Positions 24,826 to 34,398 of a stretch of 64,000 bases of DNA are shown here, one piece after another. Both the position numbers and the translations under genes were made by a program. This stretch comes from Flavobacterium aquidurense (GTDB taxonomy: Bacteria > Bacteroidota > Bacteroidia > Flavobacteriales > Flavobacteriaceae), in NCBI RefSeq assembly GCF_001404985.1, contig NZ_JRLF01000006.1, forward strand, positions 1 through 64,000, read 5' to 3'. The notes beneath the pieces are model-generated. The model made no database searches and was not told where the DNA came from. It was given only the letters and a program-made list of their open reading frames with translations. Numbering within the stretch: position 1 is the stretch's first letter; every line of letters begins with the position of its first letter.

Positions 24826-25626
24826 ATGTTATCTCGCTACAAAAATTCTCTTCCTCCGTTTCATGCCGTACGTTCAACTACAAATAGAACCTGGGATTTT
24901 ATTGTGGGATTTAGTATTATAACTTTTATGATACTATTAGCAGGGATTATAATTTATTCGATAAACGAATTATTTATAGTAGCTGCCGAAAACAAAAAAG
25001 GCATTTCAGGGATTATTATTTTAATGATAGTAGTTTCTGTTATTTTGGCTTTGTTGATATATAAAGTTATTTACAAAAGAAATGAACGTTTTACCACCAC
25101 AATAATTGATGAAAAAGGGATACACTATTTCAACAGATTTAATAATACTGTTGTAAATGAGATTTTATGGGACAATTTTGTAAAAAGTGACTTAGGAAAA
25201 AAGACAGGGCTTTCTACAGCCGAATTTGATATAGATTGTCTTTCATATGATTCCAGAGGTAGGAAATCAAATGGAGCAGGAATAATTAAGTATTTTTGGA
25301 AAGTTGCGGTAAATGAAAAAGAATTTATTCATACCGAATTTTTTAGCGCCAGTTATTTTTTAAATAGTTCTTATATTAATCGAAAAGATTTGATTCGTGC
25401 TTTTTTATTAGGACTGGCTCATTATAGGCCAGATCTTACTATAAATCCCTGGATTTTTATTGCAAATTTTATTGACAGGAAAGATTATACGATTTACCCC
25501 AATACTACTTTTTGGAATATTGTTTTTGGTTTTGTTTTTGTAGTGATTTTGATAATTAGTGCTTACTTGTTATATCTGGTATATCATAGATTATCCATAT
25601 TCACCTTTCCAAAAAGAGGCTTTTGA
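24826..25626 (+). CDS. membrane protein of unknown function, paralog 2
   Basis: A 266-residue paralog of the 22746-23465 product, with the same order: a PPFHAVRS start, two N-terminal transmembrane segments, a middle with TTTIIDEKGIHYFNRFNNT and WDNFVKSD, LLGLAHYRPDLTINPWIF, and a C-terminal transmembrane segment. It has an extra ~20-residue basic tail (HRLSIFTFPKRGF). The start is the ATG 17 bp after the likely -7 element TACATTTG at 24802. It is divergent from the DUF6708-like gene. Function unknown. Confidence 0.7.
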   Translation: MLSRYKNSLPPFHAVRSTTNRTWDFIVGFSIITFMILLAGIIIYSINELFIVAAENKKGISGIIILMIVVSVILALLIYKVIYKRNERFTTTIIDEKGIHYFNRFNNTVVNEILWDNFVKSDLGKKTGLSTAEFDIDCLSYDSRGRKSNGAGIIKYFWKVAVNEKEFIHTEFFSASYFLNSSYINRKDLIRAFLLGLAHYRPDLTINPWIFIANFIDRKDYTIYPNTTFWNIVFGFVFVVILIISAYLLYLVYHRLSIFTFPKRGF

Positions 25627-25692
25627 AAAAGTATTTCATGATTTGTTTTAAAAGAAAAATTGAAAAAATCTTAAAATTACTTTATTTCTAAT

Positions 25693-25772
25693 CTAGCCCC
25701 GATAGAGCGGATATCCTTTTTCTGGCTCCTTTAGCCGGGAAAAGATAAGAGCGAAAGCGGGAGTAAGGGTCT
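25693..25772 (+). repeat. dispersed palindromic repeat, copy B
   Basis: Runs from CTAGCCCCGATAGAGCGG through ATATCCTTTTTCTGGCTCC, a TTTAG loop and CCGGGAAAAGATAAGAG, to a degenerate right end. The inner arms (ATCCTTTTTCTGGCT and AGCCGGGAAAAGAT) pair. It is on the same strand as copy A and opposite to copies C and D. Confidence 0.75.
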
Positions 25773-25830
25773 TGAAAAACCTAAAATTTTCTGCTCCGGA
25801 TCAACTTGCTGATAATCATTTAGAATTGTT

Positions 25831-25860
25831 TTGCTATTACAAAAAAATGTATTAATTTTG
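25831..25860 (+). promoter_or_regulatory. rpsA promoter (TTG-N19-TAATTTTG)
   Basis: TTG at 25831-25833, a 19-bp spacer and TAATTTTG at 25853-25860 match the Bacteroidota housekeeping promoter. Transcription would start near 25867 and give a leader of about 110 nt, unusually long next to the short leaders elsewhere in the window. Confidence 0.65.
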
Positions 25861-25917
25861 CAAACCTTTTGGCAGAGAAGAGTTTCCATTAGGTATCAAC
25901 TATTTATGTAAAACAAC

Positions 25918-25960
25918 TTCTGTTTTTTCTATCGCTTTAAGAAACTCAAGAAAAACAGAA
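25918..25960 (+). promoter_or_regulatory. inverted repeat in the rpsA leader
   Basis: TTCTGTTTTT (25918-25927) pairs perfectly over 10 bp with AAAAACAGAA (25951-25960) around a 23-nt loop, 18 nt upstream of the rpsA start. It has no following T-run, so it is not a terminator. S1 represses its own mRNA in E. coli, so a leader control element is plausible here but unproven. Confidence 0.4.
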
Positions 25961-25978
25961 TACAAATTTTTTATCAGC

Positions 25979-27757
25979 ATGTCTGAACAATTAAAATCAC
26001 AAGAAGAGTTTTTAGCAAATTTTAACTGGCATAACTTCCAAGAAGGAATTGATGCAGTTGATGAGAAAAACTTACAAGAGTTTGAAGAACTAGTATCTAA
26101 AACTTTCATCGCTACAGATCAAGAAGAAGTAGTTGAAGGAGTTGTTGTTAGAATTACAGATAGAGACGTTATCGTTGATATCAATGCTAAATCTGAAGGT
26201 GTTATTTCTTTAAACGAGTTCCGTTACAACCCAAACTTAAAAGTAGGTGACAAAGTAGAAGTATTAATCGACATCCGTGAGGACAAAACAGGTCAATTAG
26301 TATTATCTCACAGAAAAGCACGTACTATTAAATCATGGGATAGAGTTATTTCTGCAAACGAAACAGGAGAAATCGTTAATGGTTTTGTAAAATGCAGAAC
26401 TAAAGGTGGTATGATCGTTGACGTTTTTGGAATTGAAGCTTTCTTACCTGGATCTCAAATTGACGTTAAGCCAATTAGAGACTACGATGTATATGTAAAC
26501 AAAATGATGGAATTCAAAGTGGTAAAAATTAACCACGAATTCAAAAACGTTGTTGTATCTCATAAAGCGCTTATCGAAGCTGATATCGAAGTACAGAAAA
26601 AAGAAATCATCGGTCAATTACAAAAAGGACAAGTATTAGAAGGTGTTGTTAAAAACATTACTTCTTATGGTGTGTTCATTGACTTAGGTGGTGTTGACGG
26701 ATTAATTCACATTACTGACCTTTCTTGGAGTAGAATCAACCACCCAAGTGAAGTTCTTGAATTAGACCAAAAATTAAACGTTGTAATCCTTGATTTCGAT
26801 GATGAGAAAACAAGAATTCAATTAGGATTGAAACAATTAAACGCTCACCCATGGGATGCTTTAGATGCTAATTTAACTATTGGTGATAAAGTAAAAGGTA
26901 AAGTAGTTGTAATCGCTGATTACGGTGCATTTATCGAAGTTGCTGAAGGTGTTGAAGGTTTAATCCACGTTTCTGAAATGTCATGGTCTACTCATTTACG
27001 TTCTGCTCAGGATTTCGTAAAAGTTGGAGATGTTGTTGAAGCTGTTATCTTAACTTTAGATAGAGATGACCGTAAAATGTCATTAGGTATCAAACAATTG
27101 ACTCAAGATCCATGGACTGATATTACTTCTAAATACCCAGTAGGTTCTAAACATACAGGTATCGTTAGAAACTTTACAAACTTTGGTATTTTCGTAGAAT
27201 TAGAAGAAGGAATTGATGGATTAATCTACATTTCTGACCTTTCTTGGACTAAGAAAATCAAACACCCATCTGAATTTGTAAATGTTGGTGAGAAACTTGA
27301 TGTAGTTGTATTAGAATTAGATGTTGAAGGACGTAAATTATCTTTAGGTCACAAACAAACTACTGCTAATCCTTGGGATCAATACGAAGATTCTTTCGCT
27401 GTAGGAACTATCCACAATGGTGAAATTTCTGAAATCGTTGACAAAGGAGCTACTGTAGAATTCGGAGATGATATCGTTGCTTTCATTCCTACTCGTCACC
27501 TTGAAAAAGAAGACGGAAAGAAATTGAAAAAAGGTGATACTGCTGATTTCAAAGTAATCGAATTCAACAAAGAATTCAAAAGAGTAGTTGCTTCTCACAC
27601 TGCTATCTTCCGTGAAGAAGAAGAGAAAAATGTGAAAGCTGCAACTGAAAATACTTCATCTAACTCATCTACAAATGCACCAGCTGCAACTTTAGGAGAT
27701 AACAATGATGTATTAGCTGCATTGAAAGCTAAAATGGAAAAAACTGAGAAAAAATAA
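25979..27757 (+). CDS. rpsA: 30S ribosomal protein S1
   Basis: A 592-residue RNA-binding protein that helps mRNA bind the small ribosomal subunit. Consecutive S1 (OB-fold) domains are visible, with repeats such as GVVKNITSYGVFIDLGGVDGLIHITDLSW, VIADYGAFIEVAEGVEGLIHVSEMSW and IVRNFTNFGIFVELEEGIDGLIYISDLSW. The tail is acidic then low-complexity (SSNSSTNAPAAT). Codon use is markedly GC-richer at third positions than in neighbouring genes, as expected for a highly expressed gene. It has its own promoter and terminator. Confidence 0.97.
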   Translation: MSEQLKSQEEFLANFNWHNFQEGIDAVDEKNLQEFEELVSKTFIATDQEEVVEGVVVRITDRDVIVDINAKSEGVISLNEFRYNPNLKVGDKVEVLIDIREDKTGQLVLSHRKARTIKSWDRVISANETGEIVNGFVKCRTKGGMIVDVFGIEAFLPGSQIDVKPIRDYDVYVNKMMEFKVVKINHEFKNVVVSHKALIEADIEVQKKEIIGQLQKGQVLEGVVKNITSYGVFIDLGGVDGLIHITDLSWSRINHPSEVLELDQKLNVVILDFDDEKTRIQLGLKQLNAHPWDALDANLTIGDKVKGKVVVIADYGAFIEVAEGVEGLIHVSEMSWSTHLRSAQDFVKVGDVVEAVILTLDRDDRKMSLGIKQLTQDPWTDITSKYPVGSKHTGIVRNFTNFGIFVELEEGIDGLIYISDLSWTKKIKHPSEFVNVGEKLDVVVLELDVEGRKLSLGHKQTTANPWDQYEDSFAVGTIHNGEISEIVDKGATVEFGDDIVAFIPTRHLEKEDGKKLKKGDTADFKVIEFNKEFKRVVASHTAIFREEEEKNVKAATENTSSNSSTNAPAATLGDNNDVLAALKAKMEKTEKK

Positions 27758-27780
27758 TTCTTACGTTTTTCTAAATATAG

Positions 27781-27812
27781 AAAGTCCCACAGCAATGTGG
27801 GACTTTTTTTTG
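27781..27812 (+). terminator. intrinsic terminator after rpsA
   Basis: Stem AAAGTCCCAC / GTGGGACTTT, a 6-base loop and a T-run. The same stem recurs after each of the three following LRR genes (31599, 34327, 37214). Confidence 0.9.
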
Positions 27813-27851
27813 CCTTATATTTTTAATTTTAAGAAAATTTAACAAATAAAG

Positions 27852-27881
27852 TTGTGTTATTGTCTTAAAAAGTTATTTTTG
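27852..27881 (+). promoter_or_regulatory. promoter of LRR gene 1 (TTG-N19-TATTTTTG)
   Basis: TTG at 27852-27854 and TATTTTTG at 27874-27881, 16 bp before the start codon. The surrounding ~60 bp (AATTTAAC, AAAGTTGTGTTATT, CTTAAAAAGTTATTTTTG) is repeated almost unchanged before LRR genes 2 and 3. Confidence 0.75.
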
Positions 27882-27897
27882 TATGAAAATATGACAT

Positions 27898-30800
27898 ATG
27901 AAGAAACTTTACATTTTAGTTACAGCTTTATGCTTTTTTAACGGTTTGAGTGCGCAGGTTATTAATTTTCCTGATGCAGTTTTAAAAAATATTTTGATTT
28001 CTACAAATTGTGTCGACAATAATAATGATGGTATAGCCGATAGTGATGCTGATACAAATAATGATAATGAGATTGATTATAATGAAGCTAGTGTAATTAA
28101 CAATCTATATTTGGATGGAAATATTAGCTCTTTAGAAGGTCTTGAGTCTAATAATTTTTCAGGATTGAAAAATTTGAGTATTAAAAATACTTCTTTAGCT
28201 AAAATAAGCCTTTCCTATTTTGGTTCATTAAAGATTTTAAAAATAAATAATAATTCACAATTAAAATCTTTGCTTTTAACTTATCTGACTTCTTTATCAA
28301 CTCTTGATTGTTCTAATAATCAATTGAATTTTATAAAAAGAGATAATACCAATAATATCGCTAACGTTAATTGTAGTTATAATAATTTGACTACACTATA
28401 TTTTTCAGATACAAACGCATTAACTAATTTAAACTGTTCAAATAATAACATTTCAACTTTATTTTTAAATCGTCTATATAACGTTTTTAGTTCTCTGGAG
28501 TTTAATAATAATTTAAATTTAAACTCTATTTGTGCATATCAAAGTGATATTTCATTAATTCAAAATAAATTAGCAGAATATGGAATTTCTAATGTTACAG
28601 TAGTAAATTCTTGTGCTTTACCTCCATGTGCAGCAGGAGCCATATGTTTTGATGATGAAAATTTTAAAAATTCTATTTTAGGTAATACAACTATTGATTT
28701 AAACTTTGATGGTGAAATTCAATTTTCTGAAGCATTACAAGTAACTAAAATGAGTATAGCTTCAAATGTGAAGTCAATTAATACAATTAAGTATTTTACC
28801 AACTTAAAAAGTTTAACTATTGTTAGCACTCAAATTGTAGAAACAATAGATTTAACCAGTTTGGTTAATTTAGAAGATTTGACTGTAGAATGGAACAGTA
28901 GTTTTTCAACATTAAAAATAGATAATTTAGTTAACTTAAAGACTTTAAATATTAATAATAATCATAATTTGTCTGGTTTGTATGCAAATGGACTTACAAA
29001 TCTTAGCAGTGTTAAATGTAATATAAATCAATATTTATCTGTTTTTCAAATGAAAAACGCCTCTAATTTATTAACTATTGATTGCTCAAACAATGCTATT
29101 ACATCTTTAGATTTATTAAACGGTACAAATATAAAATCCATTAAATGCAGTAATAATAACATAACTTATTTAAACACTGGCTCTACAACAAATTTAATTG
29201 ATTTAAATTTTTCCGGAAATAAAATTACCACTTTTACTTTTTTACCATTTGTAAATTTGCAAACGCTTAATTTTTCTGCAAATCCAATATCAATTTTTGA
29301 TTTAACAGGGTTAAATAATTTACAAAAATTGGAATGTCAAAGTGCAAAGCTTTCAAAAGTAGATGTTTCCTATTTGCCTAATCTAAAAGAATTAAATTGT
29401 GGATATAATAATATTTTAACTGATATTTTTATTAAAAATAATAATCCTAATCAAGATTTGACAGCGTTAAACATAATTGGAAATTTAAATCTTAAACATA
29501 TTTGTGCAGATATTATAGATTTTAATGTTATTCAAAAAAGCATAGATTTAAGTGGTTTAAATAATGTTTTATTAGATTCTAGTTGTAGCTGCGTAGGGGC
29601 TTGCAGTGATGCAATTATTAATATTCCAGATCCAATTTTTAAAGCAAAATTATTATCTGCAACTAATCAAAATTATGTGGCAAGGAATTTATCTGGTTCT
29701 TATTTTAAAATTGATGCTAATAATGATAAAGAAATACAATTAAGCGAAGCATTTAATGTTTATTCTTTGACGTTGAATGAAAGTAATATTTCTTCTTTGC
29801 TTGGAATTGAGTATTTTGTAAATGTGGGAGTATTAGATTGTTATTTCAATAAGATTAAATTGCTTAATGTTAGTAATTTATCAAAATTAGCTTATATTCA
29901 ATGTCAGGGAAATGGTTTAACTTCATTAAATATAAGTGGTTTAACAAAAATTCAACGACTTATTTGTTCTTCAAATAGTTTAACATCTTTGGATCTTAGC
30001 AATTTAACCGAATTAACGCATCTTGACTGTTCAGCAAACCAATTGTCATCATTAATGATAAAAAATGGAATAGATGAAGACCGACTTTATATTACTCCAA
30101 ATCCTAATTTAAAATACATTTGTGCTGACGAATCTCAAATCGCAGCTATACAGTCACAACTTTTAGCAGGAAATATTAAAGATTGTAATGTTAATTCGTA
30201 TTGTACATTTAAACCAGGAGGTAAGTTTTATGCAATTAAAGGAAATAATAGATTAGATTTAAATAATAATGGATGTGACAATGGAGATATTAAATTTCAA
30301 AATATGAAAGTTAATATTGCAAATCAAACTATAACAAACAGTTCTGCATCTGATGAAAATGGTGATTACAATTATTATGTTAAATCGGGATCTTATGATG
30401 TTACTCCAATACTAGAAAACCCAGCGTATTTTAATGTTTATCCAATAACAGTTAAAGTTACTTTTCCAACAGAATCAAGTCCATTTACTCAAGATTTTTG
30501 TATTACAGCAAACGGTGTTCATCCAGATTTAGAAGTTGTTTTATTACCATTAGAACCTGCGAGACCGGGTTTTAATGCTACATATAAAATTATCTATAAA
30601 AATAAAGGAAATACTACGCAATCTGGTTCAGTAAATTTAAGTTTTGATGATGTTGTTTTAGATTTCGTTATTGCAAAACCTGTACCGGCGACTAATTCCT
30701 TTAATAATTTATCTTGGAATTTTGTTAATTTATTGCCATATGAAACTCGCGAAATTAAATTTACTGTAAATGCAAATTCTCCAACAGAAAAACCAGCATT

Positions 30801-31578
30801 AAATATTGGAGATATATTAAAATTTAAAACAACAATAGCAGGCGCTGTAACAGACGAAACTCCAATTGATAATACATTTACTTTAAATCAAACTGTTGTT
30901 GGTTCTTATGATCCAAATGATAAAACTTGTCTAGAAGGAACTGTTATCACGCCGAGTTTAATAGGCGAGTATGTACATTACATGATCCGCTTTGAGAATA
31001 CAGGAACCTATGCTGCACAAAACATCGTTGTAAAAGACATGATTGATTTATCTAAATTTGATATTTCAAGTTTAATTCCAACCAGTTCAAGCCATTCCTT
31101 TGTAATTAAAATATCTGAAGGAAATAAAGTAGAATTCATTTTCGAAAACATCAATCTTCCTTTTGATGATGCAAATAATGATGGTTATATTGCTTTTAAA
31201 ATCAAAACAAAACCAACACTAAAAGTGGGAGATACGTTTGAAAACGAGGCAAATATTTATTTTGATTATAATTTTCCAATTTTAACCAATAAAGCTACTT
31301 CAAAATTTGAAACTACATTAGGAACGCAGGATTTCGTGTTTTCTAATTATTTTACTTTGTATCCAAATCCTTCAAGCGATATTTTAAATATCAATGCTAC
31401 AAAAGATATTGAGATAAAATCGTTAACTATTTATGACATTCTGGGGCAAGTTGTTATTGCAGTTCCTAATGCGCAAACAGTTTCTAACATTGATGTATCG
31501 AAGCTTAAAACTGGTAATTACTTTATAAAAATAAAGTCAGATAAAGGAAGTTCAAGTATAAAGTTTATCAAGAAATAA
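27898..31578 (+). CDS. large secreted leucine-rich-repeat protein, T9SS cargo, copy 1
   Basis: A 1226-residue exported protein. After the signal peptide (ending GLSAQ) come three modules, starting near residues 20, 250 and 570. Each opens with a P-D-x-x-F/L-K-x-x-L block and a short acidic Ca-binding-like segment (DANNDKEIQLSEA), then bacterial LRRs (LxxLdCSxNxLtsLdls). Next come an Ig/SdrD-like segment (NNNGCD), a DUF7619-like domain (GSYDPNDKTCLEG) and a C-terminal type A T9SS sorting domain (YPNPSSDILN to the terminal KFIKK). It is probably surface-attached or released; the ligand is unknown. Confidence 0.9.
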   Translation: MKKLYILVTALCFFNGLSAQVINFPDAVLKNILISTNCVDNNNDGIADSDADTNNDNEIDYNEASVINNLYLDGNISSLEGLESNNFSGLKNLSIKNTSLAKISLSYFGSLKILKINNNSQLKSLLLTYLTSLSTLDCSNNQLNFIKRDNTNNIANVNCSYNNLTTLYFSDTNALTNLNCSNNNISTLFLNRLYNVFSSLEFNNNLNLNSICAYQSDISLIQNKLAEYGISNVTVVNSCALPPCAAGAICFDDENFKNSILGNTTIDLNFDGEIQFSEALQVTKMSIASNVKSINTIKYFTNLKSLTIVSTQIVETIDLTSLVNLEDLTVEWNSSFSTLKIDNLVNLKTLNINNNHNLSGLYANGLTNLSSVKCNINQYLSVFQMKNASNLLTIDCSNNAITSLDLLNGTNIKSIKCSNNNITYLNTGSTTNLIDLNFSGNKITTFTFLPFVNLQTLNFSANPISIFDLTGLNNLQKLECQSAKLSKVDVSYLPNLKELNCGYNNILTDIFIKNNNPNQDLTALNIIGNLNLKHICADIIDFNVIQKSIDLSGLNNVLLDSSCSCVGACSDAIINIPDPIFKAKLLSATNQNYVARNLSGSYFKIDANNDKEIQLSEAFNVYSLTLNESNISSLLGIEYFVNVGVLDCYFNKIKLLNVSNLSKLAYIQCQGNGLTSLNISGLTKIQRLICSSNSLTSLDLSNLTELTHLDCSANQLSSLMIKNGIDEDRLYITPNPNLKYICADESQIAAIQSQLLAGNIKDCNVNSYCTFKPGGKFYAIKGNNRLDLNNNGCDNGDIKFQNMKVNIANQTITNSSASDENGDYNYYVKSGSYDVTPILENPAYFNVYPITVKVTFPTESSPFTQDFCITANGVHPDLEVVLLPLEPARPGFNATYKIIYKNKGNTTQSGSVNLSFDDVVLDFVIAKPVPATNSFNNLSWNFVNLLPYETREIKFTVNANSPTEKPALNIGDILKFKTTIAGAVTDETPIDNTFTLNQTVVGSYDPNDKTCLEGTVITPSLIGEYVHYMIRFENTGTYAAQNIVVKDMIDLSKFDISSLIPTSSSHSFVIKISEGNKVEFIFENINLPFDDANNDGYIAFKIKTKPTLKVGDTFENEANIYFDYNFPILTNKATSKFETTLGTQDFVFSNYFTLYPNPSSDILNINATKDIEIKSLTIYDILGQVVIAVPNAQTVSNIDVSKLKTGNYFIKIKSDKGSSSIKFIKK

Positions 31579-31598
31579 TTTTAATATATTTAAAATAT

Positions 31599-31626
31599 AA
31601 AGTCCCACTTACCGTGGGACTTTTTT
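31599..31626 (+). terminator. intrinsic terminator after LRR gene 1
   Basis: Stem AAAGTCCCAC / GTGGGACTTT with a 5-base loop and a T-run. It has the same stem as the rpsA terminator. Confidence 0.9.
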
Positions 31627-31668
31627 ATGCTTTATAGTTTTAGTTTTAACAAAATTTAACAAAAAAAG

Positions 31669-31698
31669 TTGTATTATTCTCTTAAAAAGTTATTTTTG
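31669..31698 (+). promoter_or_regulatory. promoter of LRR gene 2 (TTG-N19-TATTTTTG)
   Basis: TTG at 31669-31671 and TATTTTTG at 31691-31698, 17 bp before the ATG. It is a near-copy of the promoter before LRR gene 1. Confidence 0.75.
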
Positions 31699-31715
31699 TA
31701 GTAAAATTAATCTAT

Positions 31716-34304
31716 ATGAAGAAAATCTACTTTTTAGTTCCTATTCTGTTCTTTTTTAATGTTTTAAGTGCCCAGGTTATTAGTATTCCTGATATTAATC
31801 TTAAAATGAAGTTGATATCTATGAATATTGACAAAAACTCAAATTTCGAAATTGAAATTAGTGAAGCATTAAATGTGCCTTTTTTAGATCTTAGCAACTC
31901 GAATATAAATTCTTTGCGAGGTTTAGAAAATTTCACCAATCTGGAGTATTTAAATTGCAGTAATAATCCAATACTCAATGGGATTGATTTTAATGTATTA
32001 AAAAAACTTACTTACCTGAATTATTCTTTTATTCAAAGCACGACTTATTTTAATATTGAAAATTCAAATCTTACTACATTAGTACTTGATGGATCAACAA
32101 ATTTAAAAGAGCTTTATGTTACAGGTAATAAGAATCTAACTTCATTAAGTACAGTTGGCGCAATAAATCTAACAGATCTTTTTTGTACTAATAACAAACT
32201 AACATCAATAAATGTAGCTGGATTAGTTAGTCTTAAAAATTTGCAATGCAACAGCAATCAATTGCAAACACTGGACGCAAGTGGTTTACCAAATCTTAAA
32301 GGTCTGGGTTGTGGCGGAAATTTATTAACGTCATTGAACGTTACCGGATCAACAAGTATTACGAGTTTATCATGTCAAATGAATAAATTGCCTAATTTAA
32401 ATGTGAGCGGTTTAGTTAATTTAGTTAGTTTACTTTGCTATTCTAATCAATTAACAGGACTGAACGTGAACGGATTAGTAAAATTAAATGAGCTTTATTG
32501 TGACGGAAATTTTATTCCTTCATTGAATTTAGCCGGTTTAGTAAGTCTTGATTGGCTAAATTGTACTAATAATCAATTAACAGAATTAAATGTAAGTGGC
32601 TTAACCAATCTTAAAGGCATAAAATGTGGTTATAATAAATTATCATCTTTAGATTTATCAGGCTTAACTAGTTTAACAAACTTGGAATGTTATTACAACG
32701 AGTTTAAAACATTAGATTTAAGTGATTTAAAAAATATTGAGCAATTTAGCTGTTATCAAAATCAGCTTACATCATTATTGATTAGAAACGGAAGCAATGA
32801 AGGAAAACTACTTGACTTTTCACAAAACCCTAATCTGGAATATGTTTGTGCTGACGAGAGTCAGATAGATCAAGTACAGCAATTAGTTACAAAATACGGT
32901 TATACCAATTGTAATGTAAATGCATATTGTTCGTTTAAACCAGTTGGAACGTATTATACTTTTCAGGGAATTAATAAAGTAGATGCTAATAATAACGGTT
33001 GTGATATTTTAGATTCTAGTGCTCCAAATTTAAAATTTAATTTATCTGATGGTACAAACACTGCAAGTTTTATATCCAATGCAAACGGAAATCATTCTAT
33101 TTCTTTTCCAGCCGGTACTCATACCATAACACCGGTTTTAGAGAATCCAGCATATTTTAATATTTCTCCATCGAATGTAAGTGTTACTTTTCCAACACAG
33201 GCAAGTCCTGTGAATCAGGATTTTTGCATAACAGCAAATGGTGTTCATTCTGATTTAGAGATTTCAATTTTGCAAATTGTTCCGGGAAGACCAGGATTTA
33301 ATTCTGTTTTCAAAATTATTTATAAAAACAAAGGAAATACAACGCAATCTGGCGTTGTAAATCTAGCTTTTCATGATTCAGTTTTAGATTTAATTACTGC
33401 AAATCCGGTTGTTGCCACTCAAACAACAAATAGTTTGTCATGGAATTTTACATCCTTGAAACCTTTTGAATCTAAAGAAATTAATGTCACCTTTAAATTA
33501 AATGCTCCAACAGAAGTTCCTGCGCTAAATATCGGAAATATTGTGTCGTATCTCGCAACCATAACATCTGCAAATACAGATGAAAATGCATCAGATAATA
33601 CATTTACTTTTGATCAAACCGTTGTAGGTTCTTATGATCCAAATGATAAAACTTGTCTTGAAGGTTCTGTTATTACGTCAAATTTAATAGGCGAGTATGT
33701 TCATTATATCATTCGTTTTGAAAATACCGGAACTTATCAAGCAGAAAATATTGTGGTAAAGGACTTAATTGATTTAGCTAAGTTTGATATTTCAACTTTA
33801 GTTCCAACAAGCTCAAGTCATTCATTTGTAACTAAAATTTCAGATGGAAACAAAGTAGAATTCATTTTTGAGAATATCAATCTTCCTTTTGACGATGCCA
33901 ATAATGATGGTTATATTGCCTTTAAAATAAAAACAAATCCAACATTAAAAGCAGGAGACACGTTTACAAACCAAGCAAATATTTATTTTGATTATAATTT
34001 TCCAATTTTAACTAATAAAGCTACTTCAAAATTCGAAACTACATTAAAAACCTCTGATTTCGAGTTTTCTAATTATTTTACTTTGTATCCAAATCCTGTA
34101 AGTGATATTTTGAATTTCAATACAAAAGAGGATATAACAATACAATCTTTAGCGATTTATGATATTTTAGGACAAGTTGTAATAGCAGTTCCTAATGCAA
34201 AATCAGCTACCAATATTGACGTTTCAAAACTGAGAACCGGAAATTACTTTATAAAAGTAAAATCAGATAAAGGAAGCTCAAGTATCAAATTTATCAAAAA
34301 ATAA
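31716..34304 (+). CDS. secreted leucine-rich-repeat protein, T9SS cargo, copy 2
   Basis: An 862-residue paralog of the preceding gene with only one LRR module. The signal peptide (to LSAQ) is followed by an acidic segment, about 14 LRRs with very regular 21-residue repeats (NLKxLxCxxNxLtsLnvsGL), the Ig-like NNNGCD segment, the DUF7619-like GSYDPNDKTCLEG domain and a T9SS type A tail (YPNPVSDILN to KFIKK). The regular repeats suggest recent expansion by slippage or recombination. It has its own promoter and terminator. Confidence 0.9.
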   Translation: MKKIYFLVPILFFFNVLSAQVISIPDINLKMKLISMNIDKNSNFEIEISEALNVPFLDLSNSNINSLRGLENFTNLEYLNCSNNPILNGIDFNVLKKLTYLNYSFIQSTTYFNIENSNLTTLVLDGSTNLKELYVTGNKNLTSLSTVGAINLTDLFCTNNKLTSINVAGLVSLKNLQCNSNQLQTLDASGLPNLKGLGCGGNLLTSLNVTGSTSITSLSCQMNKLPNLNVSGLVNLVSLLCYSNQLTGLNVNGLVKLNELYCDGNFIPSLNLAGLVSLDWLNCTNNQLTELNVSGLTNLKGIKCGYNKLSSLDLSGLTSLTNLECYYNEFKTLDLSDLKNIEQFSCYQNQLTSLLIRNGSNEGKLLDFSQNPNLEYVCADESQIDQVQQLVTKYGYTNCNVNAYCSFKPVGTYYTFQGINKVDANNNGCDILDSSAPNLKFNLSDGTNTASFISNANGNHSISFPAGTHTITPVLENPAYFNISPSNVSVTFPTQASPVNQDFCITANGVHSDLEISILQIVPGRPGFNSVFKIIYKNKGNTTQSGVVNLAFHDSVLDLITANPVVATQTTNSLSWNFTSLKPFESKEINVTFKLNAPTEVPALNIGNIVSYLATITSANTDENASDNTFTFDQTVVGSYDPNDKTCLEGSVITSNLIGEYVHYIIRFENTGTYQAENIVVKDLIDLAKFDISTLVPTSSSHSFVTKISDGNKVEFIFENINLPFDDANNDGYIAFKIKTNPTLKAGDTFTNQANIYFDYNFPILTNKATSKFETTLKTSDFEFSNYFTLYPNPVSDILNFNTKEDITIQSLAIYDILGQVVIAVPNAKSATNIDVSKLRTGNYFIKVKSDKGSSSIKFIKK

Positions 34305-34326
34305 TTCTTAGATTTTCTTAAAATAG

Positions 34327-34358
34327 AAAAAGTCCCACAACATGTGGGACTTTTTTTT
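34327..34358 (+). terminator. intrinsic terminator after LRR gene 2
   Basis: AAAAAGTCCCAC paired with GTGGGACTTTTT around a 5-base loop, followed by a T-run. It has the same stem as at 27781 and 31599. Confidence 0.9.
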
Positions 34359-34398
34359 GATGTATATGTTTAATTTTAAGAATATTTAACAAATAAAG

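Larger units (their letters stand above)
25627..25978. other. gap with repeat copy B, rpsA promoter and leader
   Basis: This 352-bp gap has no gene. It contains dispersed repeat copy B (25693-25772), the rpsA promoter (TTG at 25831, TAATTTTG at 25853-25860) and an rpsA leader of roughly 110 nt with an inverted repeat at 25918-25960. These account for most of the region. Confidence 0.7.

Noticed and set aside
24737..24922. 61-codon frame starting TTG before the second PH-like membrane protein
   Set aside because: It crosses the -7 element and overlaps the start of the well-supported gene at 24826 in another frame. The hydrophobic N-terminus reflects T-rich DNA only.
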